DNA of 64,000 nt from Paraspadella gotoi (lineage: Eukaryota; Chaetognatha), in the NCBI GenBank assembly GCA_051294375.1, contig CM119269.1:16575818-16639817 (forward strand), in the 5' to 3' direction. The position numbers and the translations under genes were made by a program. This document shows positions 1 through 18,970 of the stretch, piece after piece. Numbering within the stretch: the first letter of the stretch is position 1; each line of letters starts with the position of its first letter. The notes under the pieces are model-generated. The model was not told the DNA's origin. It was given only the letters and a program-made list of their open reading frames with translations, and ran no database searches.

Positions 1-411
1 TCCATCTTTTTTTTTTTTGTTGAAATTTTTTTGTTTAACTGTCTTATATCTTTTTGTTGCTCTTCTGTTTTTCACCTTTTTGTCTATCGGCTTGTTATCT
101 TTTGTTATCGCTTAGCTTAGGTTTTCTGCTCTCTATTTTTCTTTCGTTTTCCTTTTTGTATACTTTTTTCATGCCATTGTTGATGCTGGGGCATCAATTT
201 TGTATGTACAACGAATCCTTTCTTGATAAAATTGTTTCATGAGTTTTGTTTACACCATTTATCATTAAATGTTTTAGCATGCGAGGAATTTGACTCGGAT
301 CCAGACGGTGGCGGAACCGAAACTGAAAGGATGGAAAAAACCAGGCCTTTGACGTCGATGCTTTTCTAGTTCAAGCCCCGAAAGCCTCTCTCTCATCTCT
401 TGTCCTTCTGT
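1..411. other. AT-rich non-coding sequence
   Basis: T-rich sequence with only a 62-residue hydrophobic frame (54-242) that follows from poly-T composition. Nothing resembles a conserved protein, an RNA gene or a promoter. Confidence 0.5.
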
Positions 412-460
412 CGCGTCTCTCTCTCTCTCTCTCTCTCATCTCTTCTCTCATCTCTGCTCT

Positions 461-510
<50 letters not shown>
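412..510. repeat. CT microsatellite cluster
   Basis: Three CT runs separated by short interruptions such as CATCTCTT. Reading frames across the block (Arg-Glu or Ser-Leu repeats) are microsatellite artefacts. The sequence around it (511-1017) is unique-looking, A/T-rich and without a supported gene. Confidence 0.9.
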
Positions 511-515
<5 letters not shown>

Positions 516-1017
516 CCGAGACGCAATAAAGACGAAGGTTCAAGGCTCGGGGAGGGATTTTTAAAAAGAGGTGGTCGGGTGGAATGAACCGAGAACGAGG
601 GAAGTAGGTTCGCCAAAGTAAGGAATGGCTTCGCTTGTTTGCTTCTAGTCGTCGTCCGTTGTTGTTGTTTGGCCGCAATTGATAAACATAACAATAAAAA
701 TGGAAATAAATAAAATCTATATATAAATATAATTTTTCAAATGGGTTTTTGAAGGAAAAGCAATATCTATAGATTACAAAATATATATTCTCCTCTCTTA
801 AGCAATATCCCTGTCGGTTCGCGCCGCTAAAATGTGCCCCCAGCGAGAACGGAGAAGAGCTGAGGCGACACGAAGCGAAAAAAAAGAGAAAAAACGCAAG
901 AGAAAACAAAATGGAAACGAATGATGGTTTTTTGCTGCCGCAATTCAGAAAATGGAAGCGAAAGGTAAAAACTCGAAAGTCTTTCTTGCCGGAAAAGAAT
1001 AAATGAAGTTTGGGAAG

Positions 1018-1026
1018 AGAGAGAAG

Positions 1027-1065
<39 letters not shown>

Positions 1066-1352
1066 AGAGAGGAGAGAGAGAGAGGAGAAGAGAGCAAAAG
1101 AGAGGAAGAAAAGAGTAAAATTGTTTTACATGATAGTTAACGCGTGAAGGGGCGAACGAGTGCATTAACGATGCGGTGAAAAGCGAAGGAAGATAAAGAA
1201 AAGAGGAGAAGAAGAGAGAGAGAGAAAGAGAGAGAAGAGAGAGAGAGAGAGAGAAGAGAGAAAGAGAAGAGAGAAGAGAAGAGAGAAGAGAGAGAGAGAA
1301 AGAGAAGAGAGAGAGAGAGAAAGAGAGGAGAGAGAGAGAGAGAGAGGAGAGC
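1018..1352. repeat. Interrupted GA microsatellite block
   Basis: Two GA-rich stretches (about 1018-1110 and 1205-1352) with AAGAGAG-type interruptions lie around a short unique piece. The 244-residue minus-strand frame over it is Ser-Leu low complexity and is not a gene. From 1353 to about 2140 I see no gene, only AT-rich DNA. Confidence 0.9.
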
Positions 1353-2219
1353 GGCAAAACAGAAAAAGAAGTGGAAGCAAAAGTTCGCGTGAAATTTGGT
1401 TCAACCTGCTCGGCATAGGCTGAGGCGTCTGGTGGGAAATGGCGGCAACAATGCGAGCGAACGCCAGTGATTAGTGGCGAGGAAGGCGCAAAAAGGTTTA
1501 AGGGGGTGGGGGGAGATAATTTGGTCAAGGTGGAAACAACGATCCGGTCGAAGAATGACACGATAATTTGGGTTCAAAGGAGGTCATCAAAATTTAGGTC
1601 AACTTTGCCCCAAGGAGGTACACGGTGAAGAGGAAATTTCCGCGAGAAATTTTTCTCATTTATTCCCGGAATCAAGATTCGAGAGTCTTCAGCGGTAGAA
1701 GTCATGAGTTATTCAGAAGTTGAATTAATGTAGTGATTAAAGATTGCAAAAACCAGACGGGCGCCACAAAGGTTTCCGACAAAGTCATTATTTTAAAAAT
1801 TATAATAAGGATTAAAAAAGCCAAGCTGTTTTCTTACTAGTATTTTCCATTTTCGGTTATTTTTTTAGGGTCCGATTATTTTTTTCGCTTTTTTTTCTCC
1901 AGAGGTGAAGTTATGAAAACTAATTAGACGTCGTTGATCGTTGATATTCCCTGTTCTCGCGACGATGAGATTAAGTATCATTAGCGATAACTTATTGAAA
2001 AATAGGTTCTTTGCTCGTTCAGTCCTAAAAATTTGGCAGTTTAAACTTGGTTTTATGTACATAGCTTTCCTTTTCCCTGCTTAGTACCTCTAATCGTCAT
2101 TAAATTTAGACGGAAGAATTCCTATCTTCGAGTTTTCGCGTCGGTCGGTCGGTCTCTCTGTCTGGAAATGCGATTCACATAACCCCCAAAATTCATATTG
2201 AAGTAATTTTTAGTTAGGT

Positions 2220-2277
2220 TAAAAAATAAATAATAATTAATTAATTATTTATAAAATAAATATATAAATAAATAAAT

Positions 2278-2314
<37 letters not shown>

Positions 2315-2572
2315 TCATCAATGCAATCAAAATTCAAAATCCAATCCAAATCAAGCAATCAAATCAATCAATCCCAAATCCAAATCAAAAATTCAAATTT
2401 TCAAAATTTAAATAAATAAATAAATAAATAGATAATATAAATTTAAATAAATAAATAATAAATAAATAAATAATAAATAAATAAATCAATCAATCAAATG
2501 CAATCATCAATCAATCAATCAATGCAATAACAATCATCAATCAATCAATAAATTCAATCATAAAAAAACAGT
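2220..2572. repeat. AAAT/AATC compound tetranucleotide array
   Basis: Alternating AAAT and AATC (TCAA) units. The purest AATC run is near 2279-2311, and degraded copies are interspersed with GCAATC variants. The array has no coding content. It resembles the AAAT array at 25.6-25.8 kb, but that one lacks the AATC phase. Confidence 0.9.
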
Positions 2573-2740
2573 TATAAATAAGTTTCTTAGTCAAATTATA
2601 AGGTCCAGCGATAACGCAGATCATTGAAGGACTTATTCCTTTTATCGGTTGTTCCTCATCACAAGAACTAACCATTCAGACTGATGCCCCGCTTTCAGAT
2701 ACGGATTTTTAATAAAAAATTAAAGGTAAAAAAGAAAGGT

Positions 2741-2771
<31 letters not shown>

Positions 2772-3958
2772 GAAAGGAAGGCTGGCCAAGCGGTCCATGC
2801 CCTCTTTTTGACTCAGAGGCCGAAAGTCAAAGGAAAAAAAGGAAGATGAAAGTTTTTTAACAATTTTTTTTATGGAAAAGAAATTGGAAAAGGAGAAAAA
2901 AGAAAGAGTCGGAGCCAACAAAAATAAGAAAAAAAGAAAAAAAGAAAAAAAGGAAAAAGAATCGGAGAGAAAATCCCGCGTCGAAGGGAATTCCCGTCGT
3001 TCGTCCTTTGGAGAGGGGGGGGCGGGCGAGTAGGAAGGGTAGGTAGGGGCTGGATGTCAGGGTGGGTATCTTAAATCGGAAGAAGTAGTTTGAAGTTCGC
3101 TAAAGAAAGTGGAGGATAGCGGTATGTAGCGAGTTCGAGTTAACAGTGGTTGAAAGTGAGGCAAATGATGAGTGAGCTGGGCCGGTAAGGCTCCGTCTCG
3201 CCTGGCGGGGAAAAGAAGTTTTGAAGTTAGGATTGAGAATTTTAAAATGTTGAATCGTAGAGATAAGAATTGTGAATTGTGAGATGTGAATTGTGGAGAT
3301 GTGAATTGTGAGATCTGTGATTTAGACTGAACTAATCATAGGATCGTGATCGTTTTTTTCTTCGTACGTATATTAAATCGTGAGTAAACATCGAATAGAG
3401 TCATATTTAAACAGCGAATATCTCAGTTGAACCAAAATGACTCTTTGTCTTTACGTCTCCCTCTCTCTCTCCATCCCGTTTTCAATGACAATAACTTAGT
3501 GCAAATTTCTACGTAAAATACATTTGAGAGAGACAGTAAAAGAGAAAGAAGAGACAGTTTAGACAGAGAGCAGAGAGAAGTTTGAGAGAGAGAGACGAGA
3601 AGAAGACGAAGAATCCACTATAAAATTGTAATAAATTCAAGAGCCGATGGCTGGCACCTCGACAAATTTGGAGGCAAGGGAGTTGTAGAACTCCGTAGCT
3701 CGAGTGGGCGGCGCGACGTGCGGAGCGGGAAGTGGAAGGGGGGTGTTGAAAGAAGGAAGTTGGGGGGAGGTGGAATGGACTGAGAGAGAGCTAGAGAATG
3801 TGGAAAAGCGGGATGGGCCGATCGTAGTGAGAAACTTCATGAAGGATAGCGACAAGAATGGACGCGCGGAAAAAAAAATGATATTCAGAGCGGACGAAAC
3901 GGTGAGCGCTCGTAATTCAAAACAGGGGAGTGCGTGGGACAGCGAGAGAGGAGAGAGA

Positions 3959-3990
<32 letters not shown>

Positions 3991-4577
3991 GCAAAATAAT
4001 CCTGATTGAAAATCTAGAAAATTCTGGCGGCGAGACAAACGCACGAAAGAAAATTGGGCTATTTTATCGAACCTTCGTTCACGCTGATAAATTAGTTTGG
4101 AATTACTTTTAATCATAGTTTTAGATTTGTCCCGTAGAAATTTTAACTTTATCCCTCACTTAACCTCTCTTCCGCACAAACTCAAAATGTTTGGCGACTT
4201 TTTTAACACTTAAAGAACTCCATTGGTTCCTCCGCGACGACTTTTTGTCGTTTCCCGTCTTTGTGCTTTTTGGACAAGAGGTCTTTTAGTTAGTCTTTTG
4301 ACTGATACTTTTCGGATTCTTTTCCGTTGGTTGCTTTTAACGCCTCCACGTCTGATTTGGCTTTGTTCGTATCATTACCTTCACGTTTTTAAAGCGTTTT
4401 TTTTAATAATTATTACGATATGTATATCATAAAAAAGTTTATTCACTAAAATATTTTTTTAACTAAAAGGTCAAATTTAATCATTGATATAAATTTGCCA
4501 ACCGTTTTCGTCACTTAAGCTTCGGTCTCTCATTTGCGCATTGGTTCGTCAGGGTTCAGGTCGTTTTCGCTGCTTTG
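2573..4577. other. Non-coding with scattered GA tracts
   Basis: Small GA tracts sit at about 2740-2775, 3570-3600 and 3943-3990. A purine-rich stretch runs from 2860 to 2960, and a tandem GTGAATTGTGAGAT-like repeat near 3265-3315. Frames at 3637-4116 on either strand are dominated by repeat composition. No gene is supported. Confidence 0.5.
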
Positions 4578-4811
4578 ATGTCTTTGGCCCTCATTTCCCT
4601 TCAGCGATCCACGTATTTGATGAGTTGGCGACGACGCCGCTTCCGTCCGGCTCGCGATTTTTGGGCCAAGTCTTGCCTTAATTGCTGGGCTTCGATTTCA
4701 GTCCGCCAGTTTTATGGTCAATCCGCTCGGGAGCGATCTCATCAGCGCATGCGCAATAGGTTGGAAGCACTCAAAGAACAAAAATTTAATTTGAATGATC
4801 GGAACAAATGA
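4578..4811 (+). other. Short open frame, doubtful gene
   Basis: A 77-residue frame from ATG at 4578 to TGA at 4811. Unlike most frames nearby it is not low complexity: an Arg-rich middle is followed by a charged, helix-like C-terminus ending KFNLNDRNK. I recognise no family, see no splice partner, and composition changes to AT-rich right after the stop. It could be the tail of a decayed transposon gene or chance. Confidence 0.12.
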
Positions 4812-6502
4812 TATTTAAGTATGTGAGACAGTAAAATGATTAACTAGTAACAAAAAATATTTTTGATCATTATTATCTCGGGAACAGAATAGTAAAATAT
4901 AATATATTTGTAGTAATATCCATATAAAATAGTAAATTTTAAAAATAATTTTTTTATTAAAACTTTTATTAAAGATTCAGAATATCTTCATGAAAAATTG
5001 AAATCAAACAAATATAAAATATGTTATCAAAATTCTGTCATCTTAATGTTTAAAATAAGAAAAAGGTAAAATTCTGACTTTTTTATTCTCTGTAGTAGAA
5101 ACTTATAATATGTTACAACGTTTTGTCATTTTTTGTGAACTAACATTAAATATCATATAACATATTTTATAAAAGTTTCTTAGTTTTTTAAAGCGAATCC
5201 AAATCAGTTCTTTAAAAATACAAAAAATTATTTTCGAAATTTGAACGATTTATAAGGATAATACTACATAAATAATTGAATTTGCTATACTGTTATGCTA
5301 AATAAATTTTTTAAAAAGGATTTAAAATTCAATAATTATATGTCCATAGGCCAGCAAAAAAATAATGTCAATCACTCAATCTTTTCATCACTGCCACCCT
5401 AATGCGCAATGCGCCTTAATCGATTGTTCGAGAATCAATTCCAGACGAAAGATGTAAAACGGTTTCGTGTTGCGAATGTTGTTAACGAGAAAGTGGTATG
5501 CTCTTGATTTTTAAATCTGCAGTGGCGTCAAACCAATTTTCCGTGATTTAGGGCGTATAAAAATCAAGGAGAAAAATAATGAGACACGTGGATTGCTGAT
5601 GAACTATGGAACTACCGGAACCATTTTAAATTTAATGAAAAGTGGAAAATAGGCACAAAAAAGACTTGAAAAAATTTTTACAAATTTTTCTTTATGTTAA
5701 ACAAAGTCGGCAGTTTACTGCGAGTTTTTCTAAGACCTTGTTAAGCCATCAGCACGTTAAAGCAAAAATGGTATGGGCGTTAAAACCTCATAGTTTTAAT
5801 GCCAAACTTTTTTTTGTTCCTGTCAGAAAGTAAAAAAGAAGGGAAAACCTTTGTCTGTTTTTATATCAATCAGGCTTTAACCAGGCGCCATATTTAAAAC
5901 TAGCTCAAAATTTTTTTTTTTTTTTTAAAACTAGTTTTTAAAAGCAGCCAAAAACTTTTTTAGCATAAACTTTTTTTTTTCTCTACATTTTCCTCGCCGA
6001 TCCCATCTTTCTCGGTCTCAAGGGTGGGAATCTGGGCGGTTTGGACCGTGGCCGATATATTCAAACGCTGGGCAAGATGTCTCTCATGAAATTGTAAATA
6101 TTTAAAATATAAAGAGATGGCTTTTGAATTATGAATGAATAGCTCCACCCGCCTTCATCGCTGCTTTGGAGATATTTTATCCCCATCGCTTGTTGTTGCC
6201 AAGCATGTCGCTTTGACCTCCGAAAATTCGAATTCAGGGACCCGCGGTGCTGCAATGAATAATATCACGATATGCAGAATTCCAATATTATTTGCGCTTT
6301 TTTTATTCGTCGCCAGAAATTTTAAAAATAGAGATTGCGACTATTCTAATTGACGTTAAAGCTGTTGCAGGAGCTCTGGACGGTCAATGGTTAAATGATT
6401 CGATAAAGTTAAGTATGTACTCTGATAATAAATTAAACTTAATGTTTCCAAAGAGAAAAGAGAAAGACATAAGAATAGTGAGAATAATGGACAAAAAATA
6501 AA
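4812..6502. other. AT-rich non-coding sequence
   Basis: Mostly A/T-rich DNA with poly-T runs (for example 5911-5926). The part at about 4860-5300 has the same flavour as the AT-rich dispersed repeat at 38.5 and 48.5 kb, but I could not align it convincingly. No gene is supported. Confidence 0.4.
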
Positions 6503-6615
<113 letters not shown>

Positions 6616-8088
6616 AGTCGGAAATTTTCTTTCTCTTATTAAGATCCAAGAGAAGGCACAAGCAAATGCTTGCCGAGCGTAAACGGCTCCGGTCACGGAT
6701 CGCCATGGTCGATAACCGAACATTTCCGGTTCTGGGCGTTGCGATGTGGGCGGCGAGTGGGCGGGATGTGGTGGCGTTGGTGTGTGGCGAAATAGGGTGT
6801 GATGTGGGTGGCGTGTGAGGCGGCGAATGGTTGGCATGTGAATAAACAGGCTTGGTTTCGAGCAATGAGGATGGTTAGCAAGCTGGGAGGTTACGAAAGG
6901 GTGTTTTACTTCGAAATGATACAAAAAATCAAGCACGCCGAACATGTATGTACGTTGTTCTTGAATATCGTAAGTTGAAAACTTGGATTAGTTGCATTTA
7001 ACTTATTTTTACCTCCTTTGAATTTTCCGGCGTCACGAACAGTTATCATTTAAATTTTAACAGTAAACAGTTTAAAATAGTAAATTGTTTAAAAAATTCT
7101 TAATTAAGTTATTGCTCTTTTCTTTTGTTTTTATTTTCGGCAAAAGGGAAAGGTAAGTTTCAATTAAATTTAGAAATAGATTTATGCATTGTGCAAACTG
7201 ATTTTGGGTAAACTTAAAAGACAAGTTTCCAAATACCATTATTTAGTTTTCTGGCTGGGAATATAAATATGTATTTTCTAAATATATTATTCTTTATATA
7301 AATACAATGTTCATATAATTAGGAAGGTCTTAAGATATGGCCACACGAGCTCGATAACTGTTAACTATTATTGTATAAGCCTACCATCAAATCTGTTTTT
7401 TTTTTCTCTTTAAAAAGGGAAGGGTATGTATCTATTTTATTGCTCAACTGTTTAAGTCTTAGTTTGATTTTGAATTTAGAATTCGTAATTTTTTTGGTAC
7501 ACATTGCACTGTGGCAACGTAGTTTCAAAACAGGTAAAAAGTTAGAATAAACCGAAATGTTTTAATTTATTTGCAATCATAAAGGTCAAACTATATAGAT
7601 CAAAAGAATAAAAACTGCGAAAAAACATTTTTTATCAGGGATATAATATTATATAAAAGCATATTACTTAGTTTATATTTCTCGTTTTTTCAACCCAGTA
7701 TTTTTCTTCATCACACCCCGCAGGCCCACTCTCGTCACGAGCTGTTGCACATTCGTGCGTCGTCTTCGATCTTCCATCAACGTAGACTTCCTATTTTCTC
7801 GGCATAGAGCGGCCACCATCCGGATCCACCGCCTACCCAGCGTTCTCACACTCTTGTTCGGACGACCCAGTTCCGTCATCGCCGGAAACCGTCGCCGGAA
7901 GAGCTGGGCGGGAGATTATCGCGGGCGGAGATCTCGCGCGGCCGCGTTTCCTTAGGATAACACTATGATTTTTTTCTCCTCTTCTTTTTCTGCCTAAACA
8001 GTTTCATTCGGAAATTAAAGGCAGCGAAGGAAGAGAAAGGCGTTAACCGTGAGCAGGAGCCAATAACAATAAGTACAAAAGAGCGGGG

Positions 8089-8091
<3 letters not shown>
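6616..8091. other. Non-coding with a GC-rich island
   Basis: AT-rich DNA containing a GC-rich island at about 7715-7955. Frames there on both strands (66-68 residues) are Arg-rich and unrelated to anything I know. A CCCGCAG acceptor-like site precedes GCCCACTC near 7732, but no open exon follows in a consistent frame. It may be a decayed exon or promoter; unproven. Confidence 0.3.

Positions 8092-8166
<75 letters not shown>
8092..8166. repeat. Pure GA microsatellite
   Basis: Uninterrupted GA array of about 37 units. The sequence that follows (8167-9379) carries further GA/CT tracts at 8880-8900 and 9046-9118 with a GC-rich piece between them, and no supported gene. Confidence 0.95.
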
Positions 8167-8168
<2 letters not shown>

Positions 8169-9379
8169 ACTCCTCACATCAAGACGAACGGCTCGGCCTT
8201 GACAGCAATAACCGCGAAATATCGACGAAAAAAAAGGGTTTTTTTTCGGCTCAATTAACCGACGTTGGCGGCCAACGGTTGTTTGTTGTCTTCCGTTGCA
8301 ATTACATTCTTTGAAAAGTTATAGTGGTCGTTTGAAGAAACAGAAATGGAAAATTGTTACTCAAAACAGATGGCGGTAGATTTCACCATATACTGAAACG
8401 CATCATTGGGAATTATACGACATTGTGACTTTTATATGACGCCGCCACATCGCTTAAGCTGTCTTTCCTAGCGACCACACGAGTGTGGCGCATCTATGTA
8501 TGCAACGAGCAGATATATATGTATAACAAAAGAATAAATGAAAAAAAGTTTTTACCTTAAAAAAGCAACTCCTATTTTCGCAACAGAAAATAAAAATGAA
8601 AATCTCCGCCATTCATTCTTTTTTTCAGTATCAGGTGTGAGAGAGAATTCAGACACCTGAAATCCTTCCGTTTTTCAACGCATTCCATGGGTGAAATCAG
8701 TTCGCATCTAAAAATAAATAAAAACTGTGAGTCGGCTATTTTTAGGTTCGAGTTTTTAAAGAATGTACTCACCGAGAATCGTGAAATCATTGCCCTTTTT
8801 ATAACTTCTTAAAAAGAACGAAAGATTTTTCTTTTTCTTGTATTAAGAAAAGAAAGGAAGGGTAACGGAACTCCTTTCATCTCTCTCTCTCTCTCTCTGT
8901 CACTCTTTCGACGCCGAGACCCGCCGAGTCCACGTGACGAATGTGAGCGCTGAAGACTGAATCGGCGCTGATTAGTCTTGGCACCGGCGCGGGCCTGGCG
9001 CCGCCAAAACCGGAAATGACCGAAGGAGAACAATTTTGTCGGGAGAGAGATGAGAGAGAGAGAGAGAGAGAGTGAAGAGAGAAGAGAGAGAGAGATGAGA
9101 CTGATAGAGAGAGACGAGATTCGTAGAAAGAGATGACGAGAGGAAGATAAATAACCAAAAACGCTAAATTGTCTTGGCATAGTTTCCTTACTCAAGTTTT
9201 AATTGTTAGAATGATTTTTCAGATTGACAGATTGTTCATTTTTGAAAGTCTTTCATTATGATAAACGGGTGATCAAATATATATTTAAAATTGTTAATTT
9301 AGAAAAGGTAAACCCGGACATAAAAACGGGCAGACAGACCGGCCCACTAGGGAGTAACTCATCAAGTCTCGCCAGCAGT

Positions 9380-9608
9380 CGAGGCTAAAAAAAAACATGA
9401 GAAAAAGTAGAATAAGAAAGAAAAAAGATAAAGAATAGAAGAGAAGAAAAAAAGAAAAGAAGAGAAAAAAAGAGAAGAGAAGTAAAGAAGAGAAAAAAAA
9501 GAGAAGTGGAGAGAAAAAGAAAAGAAGAGAAAAAGAAAAGAAAAGAAGAGAAGAGAAGAGAAAAAGCAAAGAAGAGAAAAAGAAAAGAAAAAGAAAAGAA
9601 AAGAAGAG
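9380..9608. repeat. Polypurine AAAAGAAGAG-type tract
   Basis: About 230 bases with essentially only A and G on this strand (T very rare), built from loose AAAAGAAGAG units. Long mirror-type purine runs can form triplex DNA. The frame across it is pure Phe/Leu/Ser low complexity. Sequence from 9609 to about 10190 is unremarkable. Confidence 0.85.
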
Positions 9609-10193
9609 TCTTCTACTCGGGGTGAGGGTTAGCGAAGGACAGGCGAAAAAAATGCGGTTTGGATAGACATCAATGTCATTTGCATAATGGAAGACGAAGC
9701 TAAGAAGTCTGCCGACGGAAGAGGCTGAGCGCCTGGGACGGACCTTTTTTCTCGATTCGACGTCCGGAGACGAGGGGGGGGTGATTTAGATAAATTTACC
9801 AAATCTTAAATAAACGTTGGCGAGATTTAATTCTACTAAAATCTAGTAACGAAAAATATTTAACAAAAATAAATTTAAGTTAAACAAATAATTTGCCACA
9901 ACAGATTATTTTTTGACCAAATTGACGGCATTGAAAGATTTTTTCAATGGCTGCTTTGCAAATGGTTGAGCGACTTCTTACCACATCGCATTTAATCTTG
10001 TTCTAGATTGCCCTTTTTTTGAGTAGGGGATCATTAATTTTTTTTTCATAATCCACCTATTTTATCTGAGAACCGTAACTTACCTTTCGATCGCCATTGG
10101 CTTCGCCTTCGGTCCTCGTATCGACCGTTCTTCAATAACGATAATGAACATTCGAACCATAAAAAGGAACTCGTTTCGCATGATTGACTGAAA

Positions 10194-10328
10194 GGAGAGA
10201 GAGAGAGAGCAGAGAGAGAGAGAAGAGAGAAGAGAGACGACAGGAGAGAGAGAGAGAGAGAGAGAGAGAGACGAGAGAGTAGAGATGTAGAGAGAGAGGG
10301 AGAGAGAGAGGAGAGAGAGAGAGAGACT
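10194..10328. repeat. Interrupted GA microsatellite
   Basis: GA units with ACGAC, AGTAG and ATGTAG interruptions. The minus-strand Ser-Leu frames over it are artefacts. The flanking piece 10329-10860 holds a perfect 20-bp palindrome at about 10574-10593 (TGTACAATGT and its complement) and no gene. Confidence 0.9.
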
Positions 10329-10868
10329 CATCAAGTCTATGGATTGTCATGCTCGTTCTCTGTTCCGGTTGAGAAAGCACTTTCCTTCCTTCTTCGCTTT
10401 TTCGGAATTTCCTCCAAAATGGAGAAATAAGAAAAAAAAAATTTTTTTGCGGTTTTCAAGTGTCGGGATATTTAAGACGAGTGTAACAGTCCACGACGAG
10501 GAAAGGCCTGGCCGACAAGGCGTTGCATCTCGAGCCCGTTCGGACATTAGTTGCCATCGTTCACTACATATTATGTACAATGTACATTGTACAATGTAAA
10601 TAGTCTTAACTACAGAGTCTGTAGTCGATAACTTCATCGCAGGAATGTTTACAATCATTGCTACAGATGAAACTAAAATTCGTTCGTCTCGCTCGTTGGA
10701 CTGATCAGTGATCAGTGATCACAGTTCCAATCTGGCGAATAATCGGAAACCCTTTTCAGTTCTTTCTGTGAAGCGGAAACTTATTTTCACGGGAAATCGT
10801 CCATCTGAAAAATTTTTAAAAATTTGGGGTTCATGAGTATTTTATTTCATATCAAACATTTGATTAAA

Positions 10869-11244
10869 TCAAACAAAAAAGTAACGCAAAAACAATAATG
10901 GAAGTATTTCAAAGTTATTATACAAATAAATTAGTACATTATTTTCCGTTAACAAAAATTTCTTCATAAATCGTTCATGACTGCTTTGAAAAATCCTGTA
11001 AATGTCAGGGTAAACAAAACAATCTCTCAATTCTCGGACACTTTTCCATCTGTTTCCAGCCAAATATTTTACAAATTCCATTGTTGATGGCTATCTTTAA
11101 TTGATACATATCTTTGTACCAAAATTGTTTTACTTCGCAACCATATCTTAATATTGACTCACATTTAGTGTAAAATAATTCCACGAGAACTGGCTCATCA
11201 GGTAAAGCGCTAAAATTACAATTTGAGGACTTGTAAAAAGACAT
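10869..11244 (-). pseudogene. LINE reverse transcriptase remnant
   Basis: Two overlapping minus-strand frames, 11005-11244 and 10869-11081, read like the last part of a non-LTR retrotransposon ORF2 after the polymerase core. The first has LFYTKCESILRYGCEVKQFW followed by an NNGICKIFG motif, the pattern found after the RT thumb in CR1/Jockey-type LINEs. The second continues with PDIYRIFQSSHERFMKKF in another frame, so a frameshift lies near 11020-11040. No endonuclease or RT catalytic motif is visible nearby, so only a 3' fragment remains. The family match is from pattern memory, not a search. Confidence 0.5.
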
Positions 11245-12306
11245 TAATTCTGGCGTTGCATCAAATTCAAGGTTTATGACGAGTCGTTTATTCCGTGACA
11301 GATTTCTGAGCGCACCGCTTCGATCCCGTGACAGATTTTCCTGCGATCATCCTGTGACAGATTTTTTTTTTCTTTGATGTATTTCGTCGAGTTTCCGTGG
11401 TATATGTCGTTGAAATATTGATATATCATACATACTATCGTTGTATTAAATGCCATGTACTCTTTTGGAGTATATAAATGCTTTTTTCGGTGCCAGAAAC
11501 TACATTGCATCAGTCTTAACGTTGTAAAATAATTATAATTAAATAGAATATGTTAATGATAGATGAAAATCTTTCATACAAACAAAAAAAATTGTATCGA
11601 TCGAGAATAACAAAAAAGCTTATTTTATTTTAAAAAAACTTTTTTAGTCTCGAAAAATCGAAATATTTTCCTTTTTTCTATTTTCATATTTTTTCTCCTT
11701 TTTTTTCAATTTTTTGTTCTGCGCCGATTCCTTTTGTCTCTAGTCGATATTGACAGAATTTAATTTAGACTTTTTTTTATTCCGCTATGAGAAGAAAGAG
11801 GGCAGCACGCGACGCCATCTCTCTCGCGATGATAATTTTCGTGATGATATCTTCTGGAAGAGCAATTTTGCCATCATTGAGCTCGCGATGCCATGCACAA
11901 CAAAGATATGTTGAATCAAAACGTTAGAGACAGGGATGCAATGTAACTAGAGAGCCTAGTCTAGGAGAAAACAAATTTCTAAACCGAGATTTTTTCTTAA
12001 CTGTATTTAAAGTTAATTTAAAATATTTAAAGTTAATTTGCCAAAAGTAGTAGGTTTTCTGAAAATTGAAGACAAATTTCTCCTTCAAAATTATTTCTCT
12101 ACGAAATTGAATGTTGGATTCGCCAAGAATAATTTAAAGTGAAAATTAAATAGATATTCGATTTTTCAATTTTTGTGGGAGAAAAAAAATAAAAAAATCA
12201 AAGGAAAGCTGCAAAAGCCAACGGCTGCCAATTGAAGCTGCAACTGCAATATGATCTCAGACAGACTGTTGAATCTTCTGCCAACAAAACAACTTTGATT
12301 GACGTG

Positions 12307-12343
<37 letters not shown>

Positions 12344-12556
12344 TTCTCTCCTTCTCACTCACTCAGTCCTAGGACCATATTTCTCTGTCTCTCAGCCTTT
12401 CTGCTTCGTTAACGTTAAGAATGACTTTTTTCTCTATTTTTCTCTTCGACTCACTCATCCATTCGTTTTCCCTCATAAAGCCGAAGCTGAAAGGAAAGAC
12501 GATAAGTATGAGCTTCAACCTCGAATTCAGCTCCTCGATTTTCTCAAAATGAACGC
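11245..12556. other. AT-rich non-coding sequence
   Basis: At about 11295-11370 the motif CGTGACAGATTT recurs three times at irregular spacing. A CT tract lies at 12313-12340. No supported gene. Confidence 0.45.
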
Positions 12557-12735
<179 letters not shown>

Positions 12736-13246
12736 TCACACACACACGAGCGCGCGCATCGTCTGAGAGAAGTAGCATTCGCGCCCCAGGTGAAATGACT
12801 CTCACAGCCTGGTCGAATGGCATTTACCACTCATGGCAAATGGCAAAACGGTAAATCTTCCAAAGCAATTAGCGCGGGGTTTCCTAGGAGATAAGAGCGT
12901 GTCGCCGCCATTGTTGGGTTCTGAGTCTCGAGAATCCGAATAATCGGAATTTGATATTTTTATTTTATTTTTTATCGACCATTTTTATTTTTACTTTTAA
13001 TTTTCTTCCTTCGATCCTACACCATTTTATTCTCGTTTTGTCAATTTTCCTTTTTTCATTTTCCCATATGATTAAATTGATTATCCCTTCTTAATTTCAA
13101 CTTTTCATTTTCCTTTTCTATTTTTCATTTTTCTGTTTTCATGTTAATTTTTCATTTTTCCTTTTTTTTTCGTCCATTTGTTTACTTTCATTTTCGTTCT
13201 TTTTTCTTTTTTTTTTCAGTTTTCTTTACCCATTTAGATTTTAATT

Positions 13247-13313
<67 letters not shown>
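13247..13313. repeat. GA microsatellite
   Basis: Near-pure GA array. After it, 13314-13828 is unique, with a CTAACTAA run at about 13726-13758 preceded by loose CCTAA-like motifs. No gene is supported. Confidence 0.9.
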
Positions 13314-13316
<3 letters not shown>

Positions 13317-13828
13317 TCAAAATTTCATGGAGGGAAAAGGGGAAGAAACCCAATCATTCATGACTTTCTGGATTTTTTGACGGAATTTGAAGTTGAATCG
13401 ACTCTCGTTTAAAAACTCGAAACCGAAAAATTACGAAAAAAAAAGAAAAGTCACAAAATGTTCGACTTTGACATCGGAACAGAAATGAGAGTTTCTCGTA
13501 TCGCCGTGGATCGGATTGCTTGGAAGATTAGATGAGAGATGCTTGGTACACAAGAATAAAGATGCTTGGGCTCGAAGGACCCCTTCGTTCATTGGGCTCT
13601 CTTTTCTAAGTAAGAGTCTTGTTATTTTATACCAGAATTTAATTTTTATTTTAATATTTAACCAATACATATTCCTAAACCTATAACCAAGTTCTGAACC
13701 TTAATCGCTAACCTAATCCCTAAACTAATCTAACTAACTAACTAACTAACTAACTAACTTAATTCTCCGAGTTTAAGATAAAATGGGGCCATGTAGGAAA
13801 ATAAGGCCGATCTTTGGTTCTATGGTTC

Positions 13829-18970
<5,142 letters not shown>
